A stretch of DNA of 64,000 nucleotides from Nocardia aobensis NBRC 100429 (GTDB taxonomy: Bacteria > Actinomycetota > Actinomycetes > Mycobacteriales > Mycobacteriaceae): the NCBI RefSeq assembly GCF_000308375.1, contig NZ_BAFQ01000052.1, forward strand, positions 1 to 64,000. Reading direction: 5' to 3'. A program made the position numbers and the translations under genes. Of the stretch, positions 16,163 to 25,487 are shown one piece after another. Positions within the stretch are counted from its first letter, which is position 1. The number at the start of each line of letters is the position of its first letter. The notes beneath the pieces were generated by a model. It was given only the letters and a program-made list of their open reading frames with translations, was not told the DNA's origin and made no database searches.

Positions 16163-17785
16163 GTGAACGCAATCGAATCGACCCGGGACGTGGTCCGTCG
16201 GCCGGCGGTCGCCCGCGACCACATAGGGGACGATCCGGCGTCGGCCACGTTGATCGACCTCTTGTCGACGTGTGCTCGGACGTCGCCGGATCGAGAGTTC
16301 CTCCGCTTCGGGGACGAGTCGTGGACGTTCGGCCGGATCGACGCGTGGACGTCGCGCCTGGCGCATCGGCTCATCGAGGTCGACGGCATCGCGCCCGGTG
16401 ACCGCGTAGCGATCATGCTGCCCAATGTCGTGCACTGGCCGGTGGTCTGGCTGGCGACATTGAAGGCAGGCGCGGTGGCGGTCCCGGTGAACTCCTCGTA
16501 CCGCAGGGCCGACCTGACCTTCGTACTGCGTGATTCGGGTGCTCGCGTCGTCTTCTCGGAAGGCGAAAAGCTGAGCCTGCTCGGCGAAGTGACGCAGGAC
16601 GAGGACGATCTGTCCGGCGTCCGCATCGTCGATATCGCCGCGGACGGCTCCGAGGATTTTCCCGACCGTGCGCCCGATGTCCGGCTTGCCGGCGACACCC
16701 TCGCGAACCTGCAATACACCTCCGGAACCACCGGGTTTCCCAAGGCATGCATGCTGACCCACGACTACTGGGTCCGGCTGGGCTGGATCTGCGCGGCGGC
16801 CGCCGGTCTGCACGCCGACGACGTGCTGCTCACCGCGCAGCCGTTCTCCTACATCGATCCGCAGTGGAACACCGCTGTGGCGCTGACGATCGGCGCGCCG
16901 CTGGTCGTATTGCCGCGATTCTCGGCGTCGGGGTTCTTCGCCGACGTCCGGCGTCATCGCGCCACCTTCACCTATGTCCTCGGCGCCATGCCCACCCTGC
17001 TGCTCAAACAGCCGCCCAGCCCCGACGACCTGGACAACGACCTGCGGCTGATCATGTGCTCGGGAATTCCGGCGGGACTGCATCGGCAGCTGGAAAAGCG
17101 TTGGGGCGCGCCTTGGCGGGAGATCTACGGGATGACCGAGTCGGGCGCCGACCTGGTGAGCTATCCGGAAGACACCGGCGATGTGGGAAGCGGAAACCTC
17201 GGACAGCCGGTACCGACGAAGCGGGCCCGCGTGGTGAACGCGGAGGGCGCCGACCTTCCGGATGGCGAGCCCGGCGAGCTGGTCCTTTCGGGCAAGCCGA
17301 TGATGGTCGGCTACTGGAACCGTGCCGAGGCCACCGGACGCACGCTGCGCGACGGCTGGTTGCACACCGGCGATGTGGCCGTGCGCCGGCCCGATGGCCG
17401 CTATCAGCTCGTCGGCCGGATCAAGGACATGGTTCGGCGGGGCGGGGAGAACATCGCGAGCGCCGAAGTCGAGGCCGTCCTGGAAAAGGACGGGTCGGTG
17501 GTCTCCGCGGCGGTCCTCGGCGTACCCGACGAGACATTCGGTGAAGAGGTCAAGGCCTACATTCGGCTCACCGCCGGCGTTCCGGCCGAGCGCTCGACCG
17601 CCGAGCGGATCATCCAGCGAGCGCGTAATGAGCTGGCGCGCTTCAAAGTTCCGCGCTATGTCGAATTCGTCGACGACTTTCCGCGGACGCCGTCCGAGCG
17701 AGTGTCGAAGCCGGCTCTCGCGGCGCGCGCCGCCGACAACCCCGGGATCACCTACGACCTGCGCGAGAACGGGCAGCGCGGATGA
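16163..17785 (+). CDS. AMP-forming acyl-CoA ligase
   Basis: A 540-residue member of the acyl-adenylate-forming superfamily. The P-loop-like motif YTSGTTGFPKACM is near residue 180, the GMTES motif near 325, the LHTGDV motif near 405 and the C-terminal KDMVRRGGENI lysine hinge near 425. It resembles CaiC-type carnitine/crotonobetaine-CoA ligases in overall layout. It should activate a carboxylate to its CoA thioester. GTG 16163 is chosen because AAGGAGA lies at 16152-16158. It heads an operon with a crotonase, an alcohol dehydrogenase and an aldehyde dehydrogenase. Confidence 0.85.
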   Translation: MNAIESTRDVVRRPAVARDHIGDDPASATLIDLLSTCARTSPDREFLRFGDESWTFGRIDAWTSRLAHRLIEVDGIAPGDRVAIMLPNVVHWPVVWLATLKAGAVAVPVNSSYRRADLTFVLRDSGARVVFSEGEKLSLLGEVTQDEDDLSGVRIVDIAADGSEDFPDRAPDVRLAGDTLANLQYTSGTTGFPKACMLTHDYWVRLGWICAAAAGLHADDVLLTAQPFSYIDPQWNTAVALTIGAPLVVLPRFSASGFFADVRRHRATFTYVLGAMPTLLLKQPPSPDDLDNDLRLIMCSGIPAGLHRQLEKRWGAPWREIYGMTESGADLVSYPEDTGDVGSGNLGQPVPTKRARVVNAEGADLPDGEPGELVLSGKPMMVGYWNRAEATGRTLRDGWLHTGDVAVRRPDGRYQLVGRIKDMVRRGGENIASAEVEAVLEKDGSVVSAAVLGVPDETFGEEVKAYIRLTAGVPAERSTAERIIQRARNELARFKVPRYVEFVDDFPRTPSERVSKPALAARAADNPGITYDLRENGQRG

Positions 17786-18600
17786 GCGCCCCCGCGACCC
17801 ATCACCTCGACACCCGGATCGAACGGAATGTCGCGGTCCTGACTCTGCGCCGCCCGGAGAAGCTGAACGCGATGAACGTCGCCACCCGGCTGCGGCTGGC
17901 GAGTGCGATCCGGGAATTCGGGACGGGCGACCGCGTGCGCGGAATCGTCCTGACCGGGGAGGGGCGTGCGTTCTCCGCCGGGGAAGATCTGCAGACACCC
18001 CCCGCGTCGTACGCGGAGTTCCGGGCGGCCTTCGAGACGTTCCACGACATCACCCGGGCGATCGTGGAAACCCGAGTTCCCGTGCTCGCGGCGGTGAACG
18101 GCATCGCCGTCGGCGGCGCTTCCGAGATCACCCTGTGCTGCGATGCCCGGATCGGGACCCCCGCGACCGAGTACTTCCAGCCGGAGAACGGCCGCGGGAT
18201 CACCATCTCGAACGCGTCGAGCGTGCTGCTCACCCGCCTGGTGCGCAACCACGCGATGCGCATGGTTCTCGGATCGCCGCGGATCGGCGCCGACGAGGCG
18301 TTGCGGATCGGGCTCCTCGACGAGATCGTCGCGCCCGGCCGACTGCTCGACCGTGCGATCGATGTGGTGGTGCAGTGGACGCCGGAACACAACACGACCG
18401 CGCTCCATCTCGCCCTGTTGCGACCGGCGCTCGAGGAGATCGAGTCGGCCTTCGCCCGCGAGGACGTCGCTGCTCGAAAGTCTTGGGAGAGCGGCATTTT
18501 CAGCTCAGGTGTCGCGAATTTCCGGTCCGGGCAGCGAGATCGGGGCCGCGACGACGCACACCCTCATGCGCATCAGCACAACGGATTGGACAGGTCATGA
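17782..18600 (+). CDS. Enoyl-CoA hydratase/isomerase (crotonase)
   Basis: A 272-residue crotonase-fold protein. The CoA-binding strand LRRPEKLNAMN is near residue 30 and the oxyanion-hole GEGRAFSAGEDL near residue 60. The second oxyanion segment, GIAVGGASEITL, is near residue 112. The usual catalytic glutamates of hydratases are not clearly both present (QPENGRGI aligns with the region of the first), so isomerase or hydrolase activity is possible. Its start overlaps the ligase stop by four bases and its stop overlaps the next start in the same way. It would act on the CoA ester made by the ligase. Confidence 0.83.
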   Translation: MSAPATHHLDTRIERNVAVLTLRRPEKLNAMNVATRLRLASAIREFGTGDRVRGIVLTGEGRAFSAGEDLQTPPASYAEFRAAFETFHDITRAIVETRVPVLAAVNGIAVGGASEITLCCDARIGTPATEYFQPENGRGITISNASSVLLTRLVRNHAMRMVLGSPRIGADEALRIGLLDEIVAPGRLLDRAIDVVVQWTPEHNTTALHLALLRPALEEIESAFAREDVAARKSWESGIFSSGVANFRSGQRDRGRDDAHPHAHQHNGLDRS

Positions 18601-19694
18601 TCAACACAGAAGCCGCGGTGCTCACCGCGATCGGCGAACCGCTCGAGATCACCACGATTCAGGTGGACGATCCGGAGCCGAACGAGGTCCGGGTGGCGGT
18701 CTCGAACGTCGGTTTGTGTCACAGCGATCTGCACTACATGACCGGAACGGTGCCGACCGATCTCCCGGTGGTCGTGGGCCATGAGGTGGCGGGCGTGGTC
18801 GAGGCCGTCGGTTCGGCGGTGACCGGACTGCGGCCGGGTGACCGGGTCGTGGCCGCCCTCACGCCGTCGTGCGGACGCTGCGTCAATTGCGAAGCGGGCC
18901 GGTCGACACAGTGTCAGCGTGTCGACGAGATCCGTCGCCGCCCCCGGCCCGCCTACCGGCTGCCCGACGGACGGCCGGTCGAGCGGCTCGGGGATATCGG
19001 CGCATTCTCGCGGCACATCCTGATGCGTGAGAACGCGCTGGTGAAGATGCCCGACGAGGTGTCGCTGCAGGTGGGATGCCTGCTGTCGTGCTGCGTCATC
19101 ACCGGCGTCGGGGCGGTGTTCCGCGGGGCGCAGGTGCGGCCGGGAAGCACGGTCGCGGTAGTCGGATGCGGCGGAGTCGGATCGGCCATCATCCAGGGCG
19201 CCAGGCTCGCCGGCGCGTCCGCCGTCGTCGCCATCGATCTCGACGATGCCCGGCTGGCGGCAGCGCGCGGTTACGGCGCGACGCATGTGGTCAACGGCGG
19301 CGTCGACGATGTGGCCGCCGAGATCCGGAAGGTGCTGGGTGACGGTGTCGACTACTCCTTCGAGGCCGTGGGGTCGGCCCGCACCGCCGCCACGGCGCTG
19401 GCGGTGCTGCGGCCGACCGGTACCGCATGCCTGGTGGGCATCGCGCCGGACGGCACCGAACTGAGCGTGCCCGCGTCGGACTTCTTCTTCGGCGAGAAGC
19501 GTCTGATCGGGTCGTACATGGGCTCCGGGCAGGTGCGTCACGACATCACGCAGCTCGCGCAGCTGTATCTGCAGGGGCGGTTGCTGCTCGACGAGATGGT
19601 GACGCAGGTGATCCCGTTCGGCGAGATCAACAAGGGTTTCGAGGCGATGCGGTCCGGCGACGTGACCCGCGTCGTGGTCGATCTGGAGCAGTGA
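18597..19694 (+). CDS. Zinc-dependent alcohol dehydrogenase
   Basis: A 365-residue zinc MDR alcohol dehydrogenase. The catalytic zinc ligands lie in GLCHSDLHY and GHEVAGVVE. The four-cysteine structural zinc motif CGRCVNCEAGRSTQC is near residue 100. The NAD-binding GCGGVGSA loop is near residue 190. The layout resembles class III-like and mycobacterial AdhD-type enzymes. ATG 18597 overlaps the crotonase stop by four bases, which supports this start. With the aldehyde dehydrogenase that follows, it could convert a terminal alcohol, such as the omega-hydroxy acid released by ester or lactone hydrolysis, to an acid. Confidence 0.88.
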   Translation: MINTEAAVLTAIGEPLEITTIQVDDPEPNEVRVAVSNVGLCHSDLHYMTGTVPTDLPVVVGHEVAGVVEAVGSAVTGLRPGDRVVAALTPSCGRCVNCEAGRSTQCQRVDEIRRRPRPAYRLPDGRPVERLGDIGAFSRHILMRENALVKMPDEVSLQVGCLLSCCVITGVGAVFRGAQVRPGSTVAVVGCGGVGSAIIQGARLAGASAVVAIDLDDARLAAARGYGATHVVNGGVDDVAAEIRKVLGDGVDYSFEAVGSARTAATALAVLRPTGTACLVGIAPDGTELSVPASDFFFGEKRLIGSYMGSGQVRHDITQLAQLYLQGRLLLDEMVTQVIPFGEINKGFEAMRSGDVTRVVVDLEQ

Positions 19695-19750
19695 CGACGG
19701 CCTGGACGCCGTTGCGTCAGGCCGAATCCCGAAGGTAGAGGTGTTATCGA

Positions 19751-21214
19751 ATGACGAATCCGACCGTGGCGATCCCGGAACCGGTCAACTACATCGCCGA
19801 CAGCTGGGTCGAGTGCGACACGATCGCGGGCGAATGGAACGTCGACCCCAATACGCGTGAGCAGCTGCACCGAGCCGTGACGACCAGCGACCGTGATGTC
19901 GAACGGGCTCTCGCGTATGCCGAGCGTTCCTACAGCATCGGACGCTGGGACGATGCTGCCGGGCAGGAGCGCGCGGAAATCCTGGAGCGCGTTGCCGATC
20001 TCCTCGAGGGGCGGGTCGAGGACATCGCGCGCACCGATGCCATGACCAGCGGAGTCCCGATCCGCGACACCCGCAGGGCGGCGGCTTTCCTGCCCGCTCG
20101 CATCAGGGCGACAGCCTCGGATCTGCGGACCATCCCACGGGTGCGGGCCCTCGCCGCGGGCGGCCGCGACGTCCGCCTGTACAAGGTTCCGTGGGGCCCC
20201 GCGGCGATCCTCACGCCGTGGAACGGGCCCAGCTTCATTCCCGCGGCCAAGGTGGTGAGTGCGGTGGCGGCCGGATGCCCGGTGATTCTGAAGCCGTCGG
20301 AACACGCGCCGAGCAGCGCCCAGCTCATCGTCGAATGCTTCGTCGAAGCCGGATTGCCCAGCGGGGCATTGCAACTCGTGCACGGCCGGGGCGATGTCGG
20401 CGCCGCGATCACCGGAGATCGGCGCGTCAAGATCGTGGCCTTCACCGGCGGCCCCGTCGCCGGCCGAGCGATCGCGCGCGCCGCGGCGGAGGATTTCAAG
20501 GTCCTCCAATTGGAGCTCGGCGGCAACAACCCGGCGCTGGTCCTCGACGACGCGGACATCGACGTCGCGGCCGACGGCATCTTCGAGGGGATGACCAAGC
20601 TGAACGGGCAGTGGTGTGAAGGACCGGGCAAGGTGCTGGCGCATCGCAGCCTGGTTCAACCCCTCGTCGAAGCACTGACCGAGCGGATCGCGAAAATCGC
20701 GGTCGGTCATTCGCTGGACGACAATGTCGAGCTGGGCCCGATCTCGAACGCGCCGCACTTCGCGACCCTGCAGCAGCGGATCGAAGAGCTCCGGGCCAAG
20801 GGCGCGCACATTCACCAGCCGGCTCGGCTGCCCGAACTCGGCGGGTTCTTCCTTTCTCCGACCATCGCCACCGGTATCGACGGATCGGAAGCCACTGCGG
20901 AACTGTTCGGCCCCGTCGTGTCGGTGCATGCCGTCGATTCCGACGACGAGGCGTTGCGGGTGGCGAACGCGAATCCGTCCGGATTGGACGCCTACGTCTT
21001 CGGCGCCGACACCGATCGGGCCATCGACGTCGGCGCGCGCATTCTGTCGGGCGAGGTGCGGGTCAACGGCGCCAAGGTCGCCGACCTCGGCGACGACTCC
21101 GCACAGGGCTTCTGGGAATCGGCGGGCATCGGTGGTCACGGGCCCGCCGAGTCGGTGCGGGTCTTCTGCGGTGACCGGGTGGTCGGCGTCGATTCACCGG
21201 ATCTTCCGCTCTGA
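19751..21214 (+). CDS. Aldehyde dehydrogenase
   Basis: A 487-residue NAD(P)-dependent aldehyde dehydrogenase. It contains the TPWNGPSF substrate/cofactor strand near residue 155, the KPSEHAP motif, the general-base glutamate in LELGGNNPALV near residue 256, and the catalytic Cys289 in GQWCEGPGK. The residues after the cysteine differ from the usual GQxCxA, which suggests an unusual subfamily. It is the fourth gene of the ligase operon, 56 bases after the alcohol dehydrogenase. It would take the aldehyde made by that enzyme, or by oxidation of a gamma-glutamylated amine, to the acid. Confidence 0.87.
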   Translation: MTNPTVAIPEPVNYIADSWVECDTIAGEWNVDPNTREQLHRAVTTSDRDVERALAYAERSYSIGRWDDAAGQERAEILERVADLLEGRVEDIARTDAMTSGVPIRDTRRAAAFLPARIRATASDLRTIPRVRALAAGGRDVRLYKVPWGPAAILTPWNGPSFIPAAKVVSAVAAGCPVILKPSEHAPSSAQLIVECFVEAGLPSGALQLVHGRGDVGAAITGDRRVKIVAFTGGPVAGRAIARAAAEDFKVLQLELGGNNPALVLDDADIDVAADGIFEGMTKLNGQWCEGPGKVLAHRSLVQPLVEALTERIAKIAVGHSLDDNVELGPISNAPHFATLQQRIEELRAKGAHIHQPARLPELGGFFLSPTIATGIDGSEATAELFGPVVSVHAVDSDDEALRVANANPSGLDAYVFGADTDRAIDVGARILSGEVRVNGAKVADLGDDSAQGFWESAGIGGHGPAESVRVFCGDRVVGVDSPDLPL

Positions 21215-21225
21215 GCCACGCGCGG

Positions 21226-21255
21226 TAGAGTCGAGCGAACGAATGGTCGTTCGCT
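21226..21255 (+). promoter_or_regulatory. -10 hexamer and TetR-type palindrome before 21272
   Basis: AGCGAACGA-ATGG-TCGTTCGCT at 21234-21255 is a perfect dyad with nine-base arms. A TAGAGT -10 hexamer at 21226-21231 sits directly in front of it, so a bound repressor would cover the transcription start. Its sequence is unrelated to the shared 25-bp operator. Confidence 0.6.
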
Positions 21256-21271
21256 TCGAAGGGATCCCGAA

Positions 21272-21973
21272 TTGGCCACGGCAGCAGGCACAGTGGCCGC
21301 CGTCGAGGCGGAAGACGCCGCTGCCCTGGCCCGCATCGGGGCGTTGGTCGAACAGATGGATCGCCGTATCGCGGACGCGACACCGTCGCCCGGCCGATCC
21401 GGCACTCGCGAACGCATCCTCGAGGTGGCGATGGAGTTGTTCGCGCAGCGCGGCTTCGAGGCCTGCACGGTGCGGGATCTCGCGGACGCGGTCGGGATCA
21501 AACCGCCGGGACTCTACAGCCATTTCCGATCGAAAGAGGCCATTCTCTCCGAGGCGATGCTGCGCGCACTGCGCGGGTTCCTCGCTCGGATATCGGCTGA
21601 TGGGCAGGCGGGCGACGCCGAAGCCCGCCTCGGCGAGACCATCGGCCGCCACGTCGCCCACCAGCTCGAACATGCGCAACTGGCGCGTGCCCACGACCTG
21701 CTGCTGAATTCGCGGGCCACCGAACGATTCCTCCCCGAAGAAGAGCGCCGGCTGCTGCACGATGCCCGGCGGGCGTACTACGAGCTGGTGCGGGGCCGCA
21801 TCGCAGCGGTGAGCGGGATCGAGAGCGAAACCGCCTTGACCACAACCACATTCGCGGTGACCACACTCTGTGACGGCGTGCTGAACTGGTACCGGCCCGA
21901 CGGCGCGCTGACCGTAGGCGATGTCGCCGAGCACTACTGGCATCTGGTCCGCGGAATGCTGCGAATCGGCTGA
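21272..21973 (+). CDS. TetR-family regulator with own palindrome
   Basis: A 233-residue TetR protein with an N-terminal extension of about 45 residues that is acidic and Ala-rich. The helix-turn-helix is near residues 50-95 (VRDLADAVGIKPPGLYSHFRSKE). The C-terminal part fits the TetR_C family seen with fatty-acid genes (KstR2-like layout). The likely start is TTG 21272, with GAAGGGA eight bases ahead; GTG 21293 is an alternative. A 22-bp perfect dyad overlaps its promoter, so it probably represses itself. It may also control the acyl-CoA ligase that follows. Confidence 0.85.
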   Translation: MATAAGTVAAVEAEDAAALARIGALVEQMDRRIADATPSPGRSGTRERILEVAMELFAQRGFEACTVRDLADAVGIKPPGLYSHFRSKEAILSEAMLRALRGFLARISADGQAGDAEARLGETIGRHVAHQLEHAQLARAHDLLLNSRATERFLPEEERRLLHDARRAYYELVRGRIAAVSGIESETALTTTTFAVTTLCDGVLNWYRPDGALTVGDVAEHYWHLVRGMLRIG

Positions 21974-21996
21974 CGAGCAGCCTCGATCGCTGCTCG
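21974..21996 (+). terminator. Hairpin after TetR gene
   Basis: CGAGCAGC and GCTGCTCG pair as eight-base arms around a seven-base loop immediately after the stop codon. A short AAAG follows rather than a T-run, so termination would be weak. Confidence 0.4.
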
Positions 21997-22089
21997 AAAG
22001 AAGGCCTCGAGATAAACGGAGTGCCCCGAGCAGTTGCTCCGCGGATTGCCGAAGACGATCTGTGACCTGAAAAGAACTGAGAAGCAACA

Positions 22090-23685
22090 ATGTTCAATGC
22101 CTTGACGATGGACGATTACCCTCTGACATCGACCTCTGTCGTGGAGCGCGCGCAGCTCTTCCATGACGTGGATGTCATCTCGCGATGTCCCGACGGCAGT
22201 CTCACCCGGACGACGATGCAGGCGTGTGCCCAGAAGGCCCGGCGGGTGGCCACAGCTCTGGCCGGCTTGGGCGTCGTAGCCGGTGACCGAGTGGCCACGC
22301 TGCTGTGGAACCAGGTCGAGCATCTGGAGATCTACCTGGCGGTGCCGGCCATGGGCGCGGTGGTCCATACCCTCAATCCGCGACTGCATGCCGACGAACT
22401 CGCTTTCATCGCCGCGGACGCCGGCGATTCGGTGCTCGTGGTCGACGAAACACTCTTGGGTGTCTTCGAGAGTTTCCGGCACGCGCATCGGTTCACGAAT
22501 GTGGTCGTGGTGACTCACAATGACGATGCGCCGCAAGGGATGTGGGACTACCACGGCCTGGCGGAGGGGGCGGAACCGATGACTTGGCCGGTTCTCGACG
22601 AGAAGAGCGCGGCCGCGATGTGCTACACCTCCGGAACGACAGGACGCCCCAAAGGGGTTGTCTACTCGCATCGCGCGTTGGTGCTGCACTCGCTGGCCGC
22701 CGCGCTCCCGGACGCGCTCGGGGTATCCGCCCGTGACACGCTGCTTCCGGTGGTACCCATGTTTCACGCCAACGCGTGGGGGTTGCCGTACGCCGCGGCG
22801 ATGATCGGTGCTCGCTTGGTCCTCCCGGGGGCACAACTGGACCCGCACAGCATCCTCGATCTGCTGGTCGGAGAACGAGTCACGATGACCGCCGGAGTGC
22901 CGACCGTGTGGATGGGCATGCTGGCGGCCCTCGACGCCGAACCGCAGCGGTGGGACCTGACCCGCTTGGATCGGCTGATCGTCGGCGGGGCGGCGGTGTC
23001 GCGGGCGCTGCTGGAGGGCTACGACCGGCACGGCCTCCGTGTCATCCAGGCATGGGGTATGACCGAAACAGCGCCGCTGGGGACGGTGAGCCGCCTGCCG
23101 GTCGCCCTCGATGACCAGGGCTCGGATGCGCAGTACGAGTACCGGACCCGGCAAGGCACGGCCGTTCCGCTGGTCGAGATCCGCGCGGTCGACGACGCAG
23201 GGCGTCCGATCGAATGGGACGACGTTGCGATGGGGGAGTTGGAAATTCGCGGCCCGTGGGTAGCGTCGGCCTACTACAACGGCAGGGGCGGTGAGAGTTT
23301 CACCGCCGACAGCTGGTTCCGAACCGGGGACATCGTGCGGATCGACGAACAGGGGTGTATCCGCATCTGTGACCGCGCGAAGGACCTGGTCAAGTCCGGC
23401 GGTGAGTGGATTTCGTCCGTGGACCTGGAAAACCTGTTGATGGGCCACCCGGCAGTCGCCGAGGCCGCCGTGATCGCCGTACCCGATGAACGGTGGGGAG
23501 AACGCCCCTTGGCGGCCGTCGTGGTCCGGGAGGGGATGTCCGTGGACCCTGGCGAGCTGAGACTCCATCTTTCGGCTCATTACGCCACATGGCAGATACC
23601 TGACAGGTTCGAGTTCCTGGCGGAAATTCCCCGTACCGCTACCGGAAAATTCCGCAAAACCGAACTACGGCAACGTTTTATGTAG
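22090..23685 (+). CDS. Long/medium-chain acyl-CoA ligase (FadD-like)
   Basis: A 531-residue acyl-adenylate-forming enzyme. The ATP-binding motif YTSGTTGRPKGVVYSHRA is near residue 178, the GMTETAPLG motif near residue 324, the FRTGDI motif near 415, and the KDLVKSGGEWISS fatty-acid signature near 435. The C-terminal lysine is in TATGKFRK. The WGMTETAP and GGEWISS versions are typical of FadD long- and medium-chain ligases. It is a single gene downstream of a TetR gene and ends at a strong bidirectional terminator. It is distinct from the CaiC-like ligase at 16163. Confidence 0.87.
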   Translation: MFNALTMDDYPLTSTSVVERAQLFHDVDVISRCPDGSLTRTTMQACAQKARRVATALAGLGVVAGDRVATLLWNQVEHLEIYLAVPAMGAVVHTLNPRLHADELAFIAADAGDSVLVVDETLLGVFESFRHAHRFTNVVVVTHNDDAPQGMWDYHGLAEGAEPMTWPVLDEKSAAAMCYTSGTTGRPKGVVYSHRALVLHSLAAALPDALGVSARDTLLPVVPMFHANAWGLPYAAAMIGARLVLPGAQLDPHSILDLLVGERVTMTAGVPTVWMGMLAALDAEPQRWDLTRLDRLIVGGAAVSRALLEGYDRHGLRVIQAWGMTETAPLGTVSRLPVALDDQGSDAQYEYRTRQGTAVPLVEIRAVDDAGRPIEWDDVAMGELEIRGPWVASAYYNGRGGESFTADSWFRTGDIVRIDEQGCIRICDRAKDLVKSGGEWISSVDLENLLMGHPAVAEAAVIAVPDERWGERPLAAVVVREGMSVDPGELRLHLSAHYATWQIPDRFEFLAEIPRTATGKFRKTELRQRFM

Positions 23686-23733
23686 CGACATCTCTGCCGT
23701 GTGCGCGCCCGATACGACCCACACCGGATTCTG

Positions 23734-23774
23734 GACGAGCCCTGGGACACTGCCCCTGTGTCCCAGGGCTCGTC
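23734..23774. terminator. Bidirectional terminator hairpin
   Basis: A perfect 17-base-arm stem with a seven-base loop lies between two convergent genes, the acyl-CoA ligase and the secreted Gly-rich protein. It would serve both strands. Confidence 0.75.
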
Positions 23775-23789
23775 GGTGCCGGCTGGGCC

Positions 23790-24530
23790 TCAGATATCAC
23801 CGGCCGCGTGCAGCGAGTTGTACATCTGGACCGCGCTGGCGACGCCGACCGGAATTCCCAGCAGCGCCGCGCCGGTCACGCCTCCGATGCCGGCGCCCAG
23901 GGAGGCGCCCATGACGCAGCCGAGCGCCGCCGCCGGGGCCGCGATCGGCCCCGTCGGAATGGCGAGGAAGCCGCCGGTCAGCGCGCCGCCCACGCATCCG
24001 AGGCCCATGCCGACCACACCGCCCGCGAGCGTTCCGACACCGGTGGCGAGACCGAATTGAACCGCGGCTTGGCCCAACGCCGCGTTGAAGTCGGCGCCCG
24101 CGTCGATCTGCCGATTCGGCGTGGAGGTCACCGTCGCGGACGCGGCACCCGGATCGGTGTCGGTGTTCGGTTGCGGCGCAGGGTCACTCGCCGTCACGCT
24201 CTGTTGCGGCCGGGCTGCCATCGGCCACTGCGCCGGATCCGTCCCCTGGGTCAGTGGCTGACCGGCGACGACGTCGCCCTGCTGGTCGAGTACCTGAAAT
24301 TCGGTGCCCCTGGTGGTCAGTGATCCGAACGGCGTAGTGACGAAAACCGAACTGTCGCCGGCGTTCCCACTGTAGTCGACGCCCGGTGCGAGGGTGGTGT
24401 GCAGCGATGTGCCGGGCTCGGCCGGCTGCACGGCACTGGGCTGATCCGAGCCGGCGTGGGCCGTTCCGCACGCGAGTCCGACGACCGCGGTCCCGCTCGC
24501 GATCGACGCGGCAATTCGTGTGTACTTCAT
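23790..24530 (-). CDS. Exported protein with glycine-zipper-like C terminus
   Basis: A 246-residue protein with a Sec signal peptide cleaved near THA-GSDQ (about residue 26). A Pro/Thr/Gln-rich stretch of some 110 residues follows. The C-terminal 90 residues are hydrophobic and Gly/Ala-rich (GVGTLAGGVVGMGLG and similar) and could insert in the envelope as a helical hairpin. I do not recognise the function; proteins of this type are common in Nocardia. A GGAGAAAG ribosome site precedes ATG 24530. A 20-bp palindrome about 120 bases upstream suggests control by a TetR-type protein. Confidence 0.75.
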   Translation of the reverse strand: MKYTRIAASIASGTAVVGLACGTAHAGSDQPSAVQPAEPGTSLHTTLAPGVDYSGNAGDSSVFVTTPFGSLTTRGTEFQVLDQQGDVVAGQPLTQGTDPAQWPMAARPQQSVTASDPAPQPNTDTDPGAASATVTSTPNRQIDAGADFNAALGQAAVQFGLATGVGTLAGGVVGMGLGCVGGALTGGFLAIPTGPIAAPAAALGCVMGASLGAGIGGVTGAALLGIPVGVASAVQMYNSLHAAGDI

Positions 24531-24650
24531 GCGATTTCGCTTTCTCCGGGAATGGCTTCGACGACGGCTCGATGCCCCGCGATGGCGGGATGCCGGTCGA
24601 AGGAGGAGCCGCAGGAAGGGCCTGACGAGTGCGATGAATCCTGCGGAAAC

Positions 24651-24670
24651 TTAACGAACATTCGTTAAGG
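24651..24670 (-). promoter_or_regulatory. Orphan TetR-type palindrome
   Basis: CTTAACGAA-CA-TTCGTTAAG is a perfect dyad with nine-base arms. It lies between the exported protein gene and the zinc-ribbon-like gene, both on the minus strand. It does not match the shared 25-bp operator, and its regulator is not obvious in this window. Confidence 0.55.
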
Positions 24671-24725
24671 TGAATGAAGTGTGACGGCCGTAACATTCCG
24701 TGTCAAGGGATCGGGAAGAATCCCG

Positions 24726-24962
24726 CTACCGCCAGTGTTCGGTCATCTTCAGTACTTCGGTGGGACCGGACCATCCACACGGAAGCCCGCATCTACCGAG
24801 TGTCCCGACAGTTGCGCTGCCATCGGCGTAGTACGTGGCGGTGATGAATGCCTGTGCGGCGTAACCGCATTCGGGGCACGTTCCGAAATGGTCGAGCACT
24901 TCTCGCATCTGTTGCTGGACGACCGACGACGCGGTGCCGCCCATCCGACCGTGATTGCCCAT
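24726..24962 (-). CDS. Small CxxC protein of unknown function
   Basis: A 78-residue protein with CPEC near residue 32 and a later pair of cysteines in RCGLPCGW. Together these could bind one zinc or form disulfides. Two aromatic strands (AFITATYYADGSATVG) lie between them. ATG 24962 is chosen because AGAGGT precedes it by about eight bases; the open frame upstream has low-complexity content and looks non-coding. I do not recognise the family. It lies alone between the Gly-rich exported protein and the Baeyer-Villiger operon. Confidence 0.55.
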   Translation of the reverse strand: MGNHGRMGGTASSVVQQQMREVLDHFGTCPECGYAAQAFITATYYADGSATVGTLGRCGLPCGWSGPTEVLKMTEHWR

Positions 24963-25322
24963 CGCGAAACCTCTCATGTAGCGGGATCGTGGAACAACTG
25001 CTCGCAGGGAAGGCGCGGCAGAAGACTCACATCGCAGCGTGCTGTGGAGACCATCTCTATTGCCTCGCAACGCTTCCGGCGCCATTCCGTGAAGAAGGCG
25101 ACGGCAGCCGTGGGGGCGGCGCGAAAGTCGAAAGCCATACCGCCCAACCAGATTCGAAGCTGCACATCGCGGTCGCGCTGCGGAGGAGCCGCAGAATGCA
25201 TGGGCGTTCACCTCGCCTCGGGGCGGCGCACCGCGGCCCCGTTCGGGTGATCGTGGCGGCCGGCGTTCGGATACCTCGGAAGCTTGCGTCGGTCGGCGCC
25301 CGCCTCGAATTAGCAACATCTC

Positions 25323-25347
25323 AGTCATATGACTGGGTCGATTGATT
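25323..25347 (+). promoter_or_regulatory. Shared 25-bp operator, site 5
   Basis: AGTCATATGA-CTGGG-TCGATTGATT matches the consensus at ten and eight positions of the two arms. The left part is also embedded in a perfect 14-base palindrome, CAGTCATATGACTG. It is about 165 bases upstream of site 6 and may act as an auxiliary site. Confidence 0.6.
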
Positions 25348-25487
25348 TCAGGGTAGAGAACGGAACATCGCAGGTCAACACTGGCTATCGGTCGCTCGAC
25401 CAGCGGACCTGCTGGTGCGCCGTAAGTGTTTACTTTCGGCCCGCCTCTTGACTGTGACTGGGACCACTGGTCTACTGGCAGCTACTG

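Noticed and set aside
24963..25328. N-terminal part of a 200-residue frame on the minus strand
   Set aside because: The segment is Arg/Pro-rich and lacks a ribosome site; only the last 78 codons look coding.
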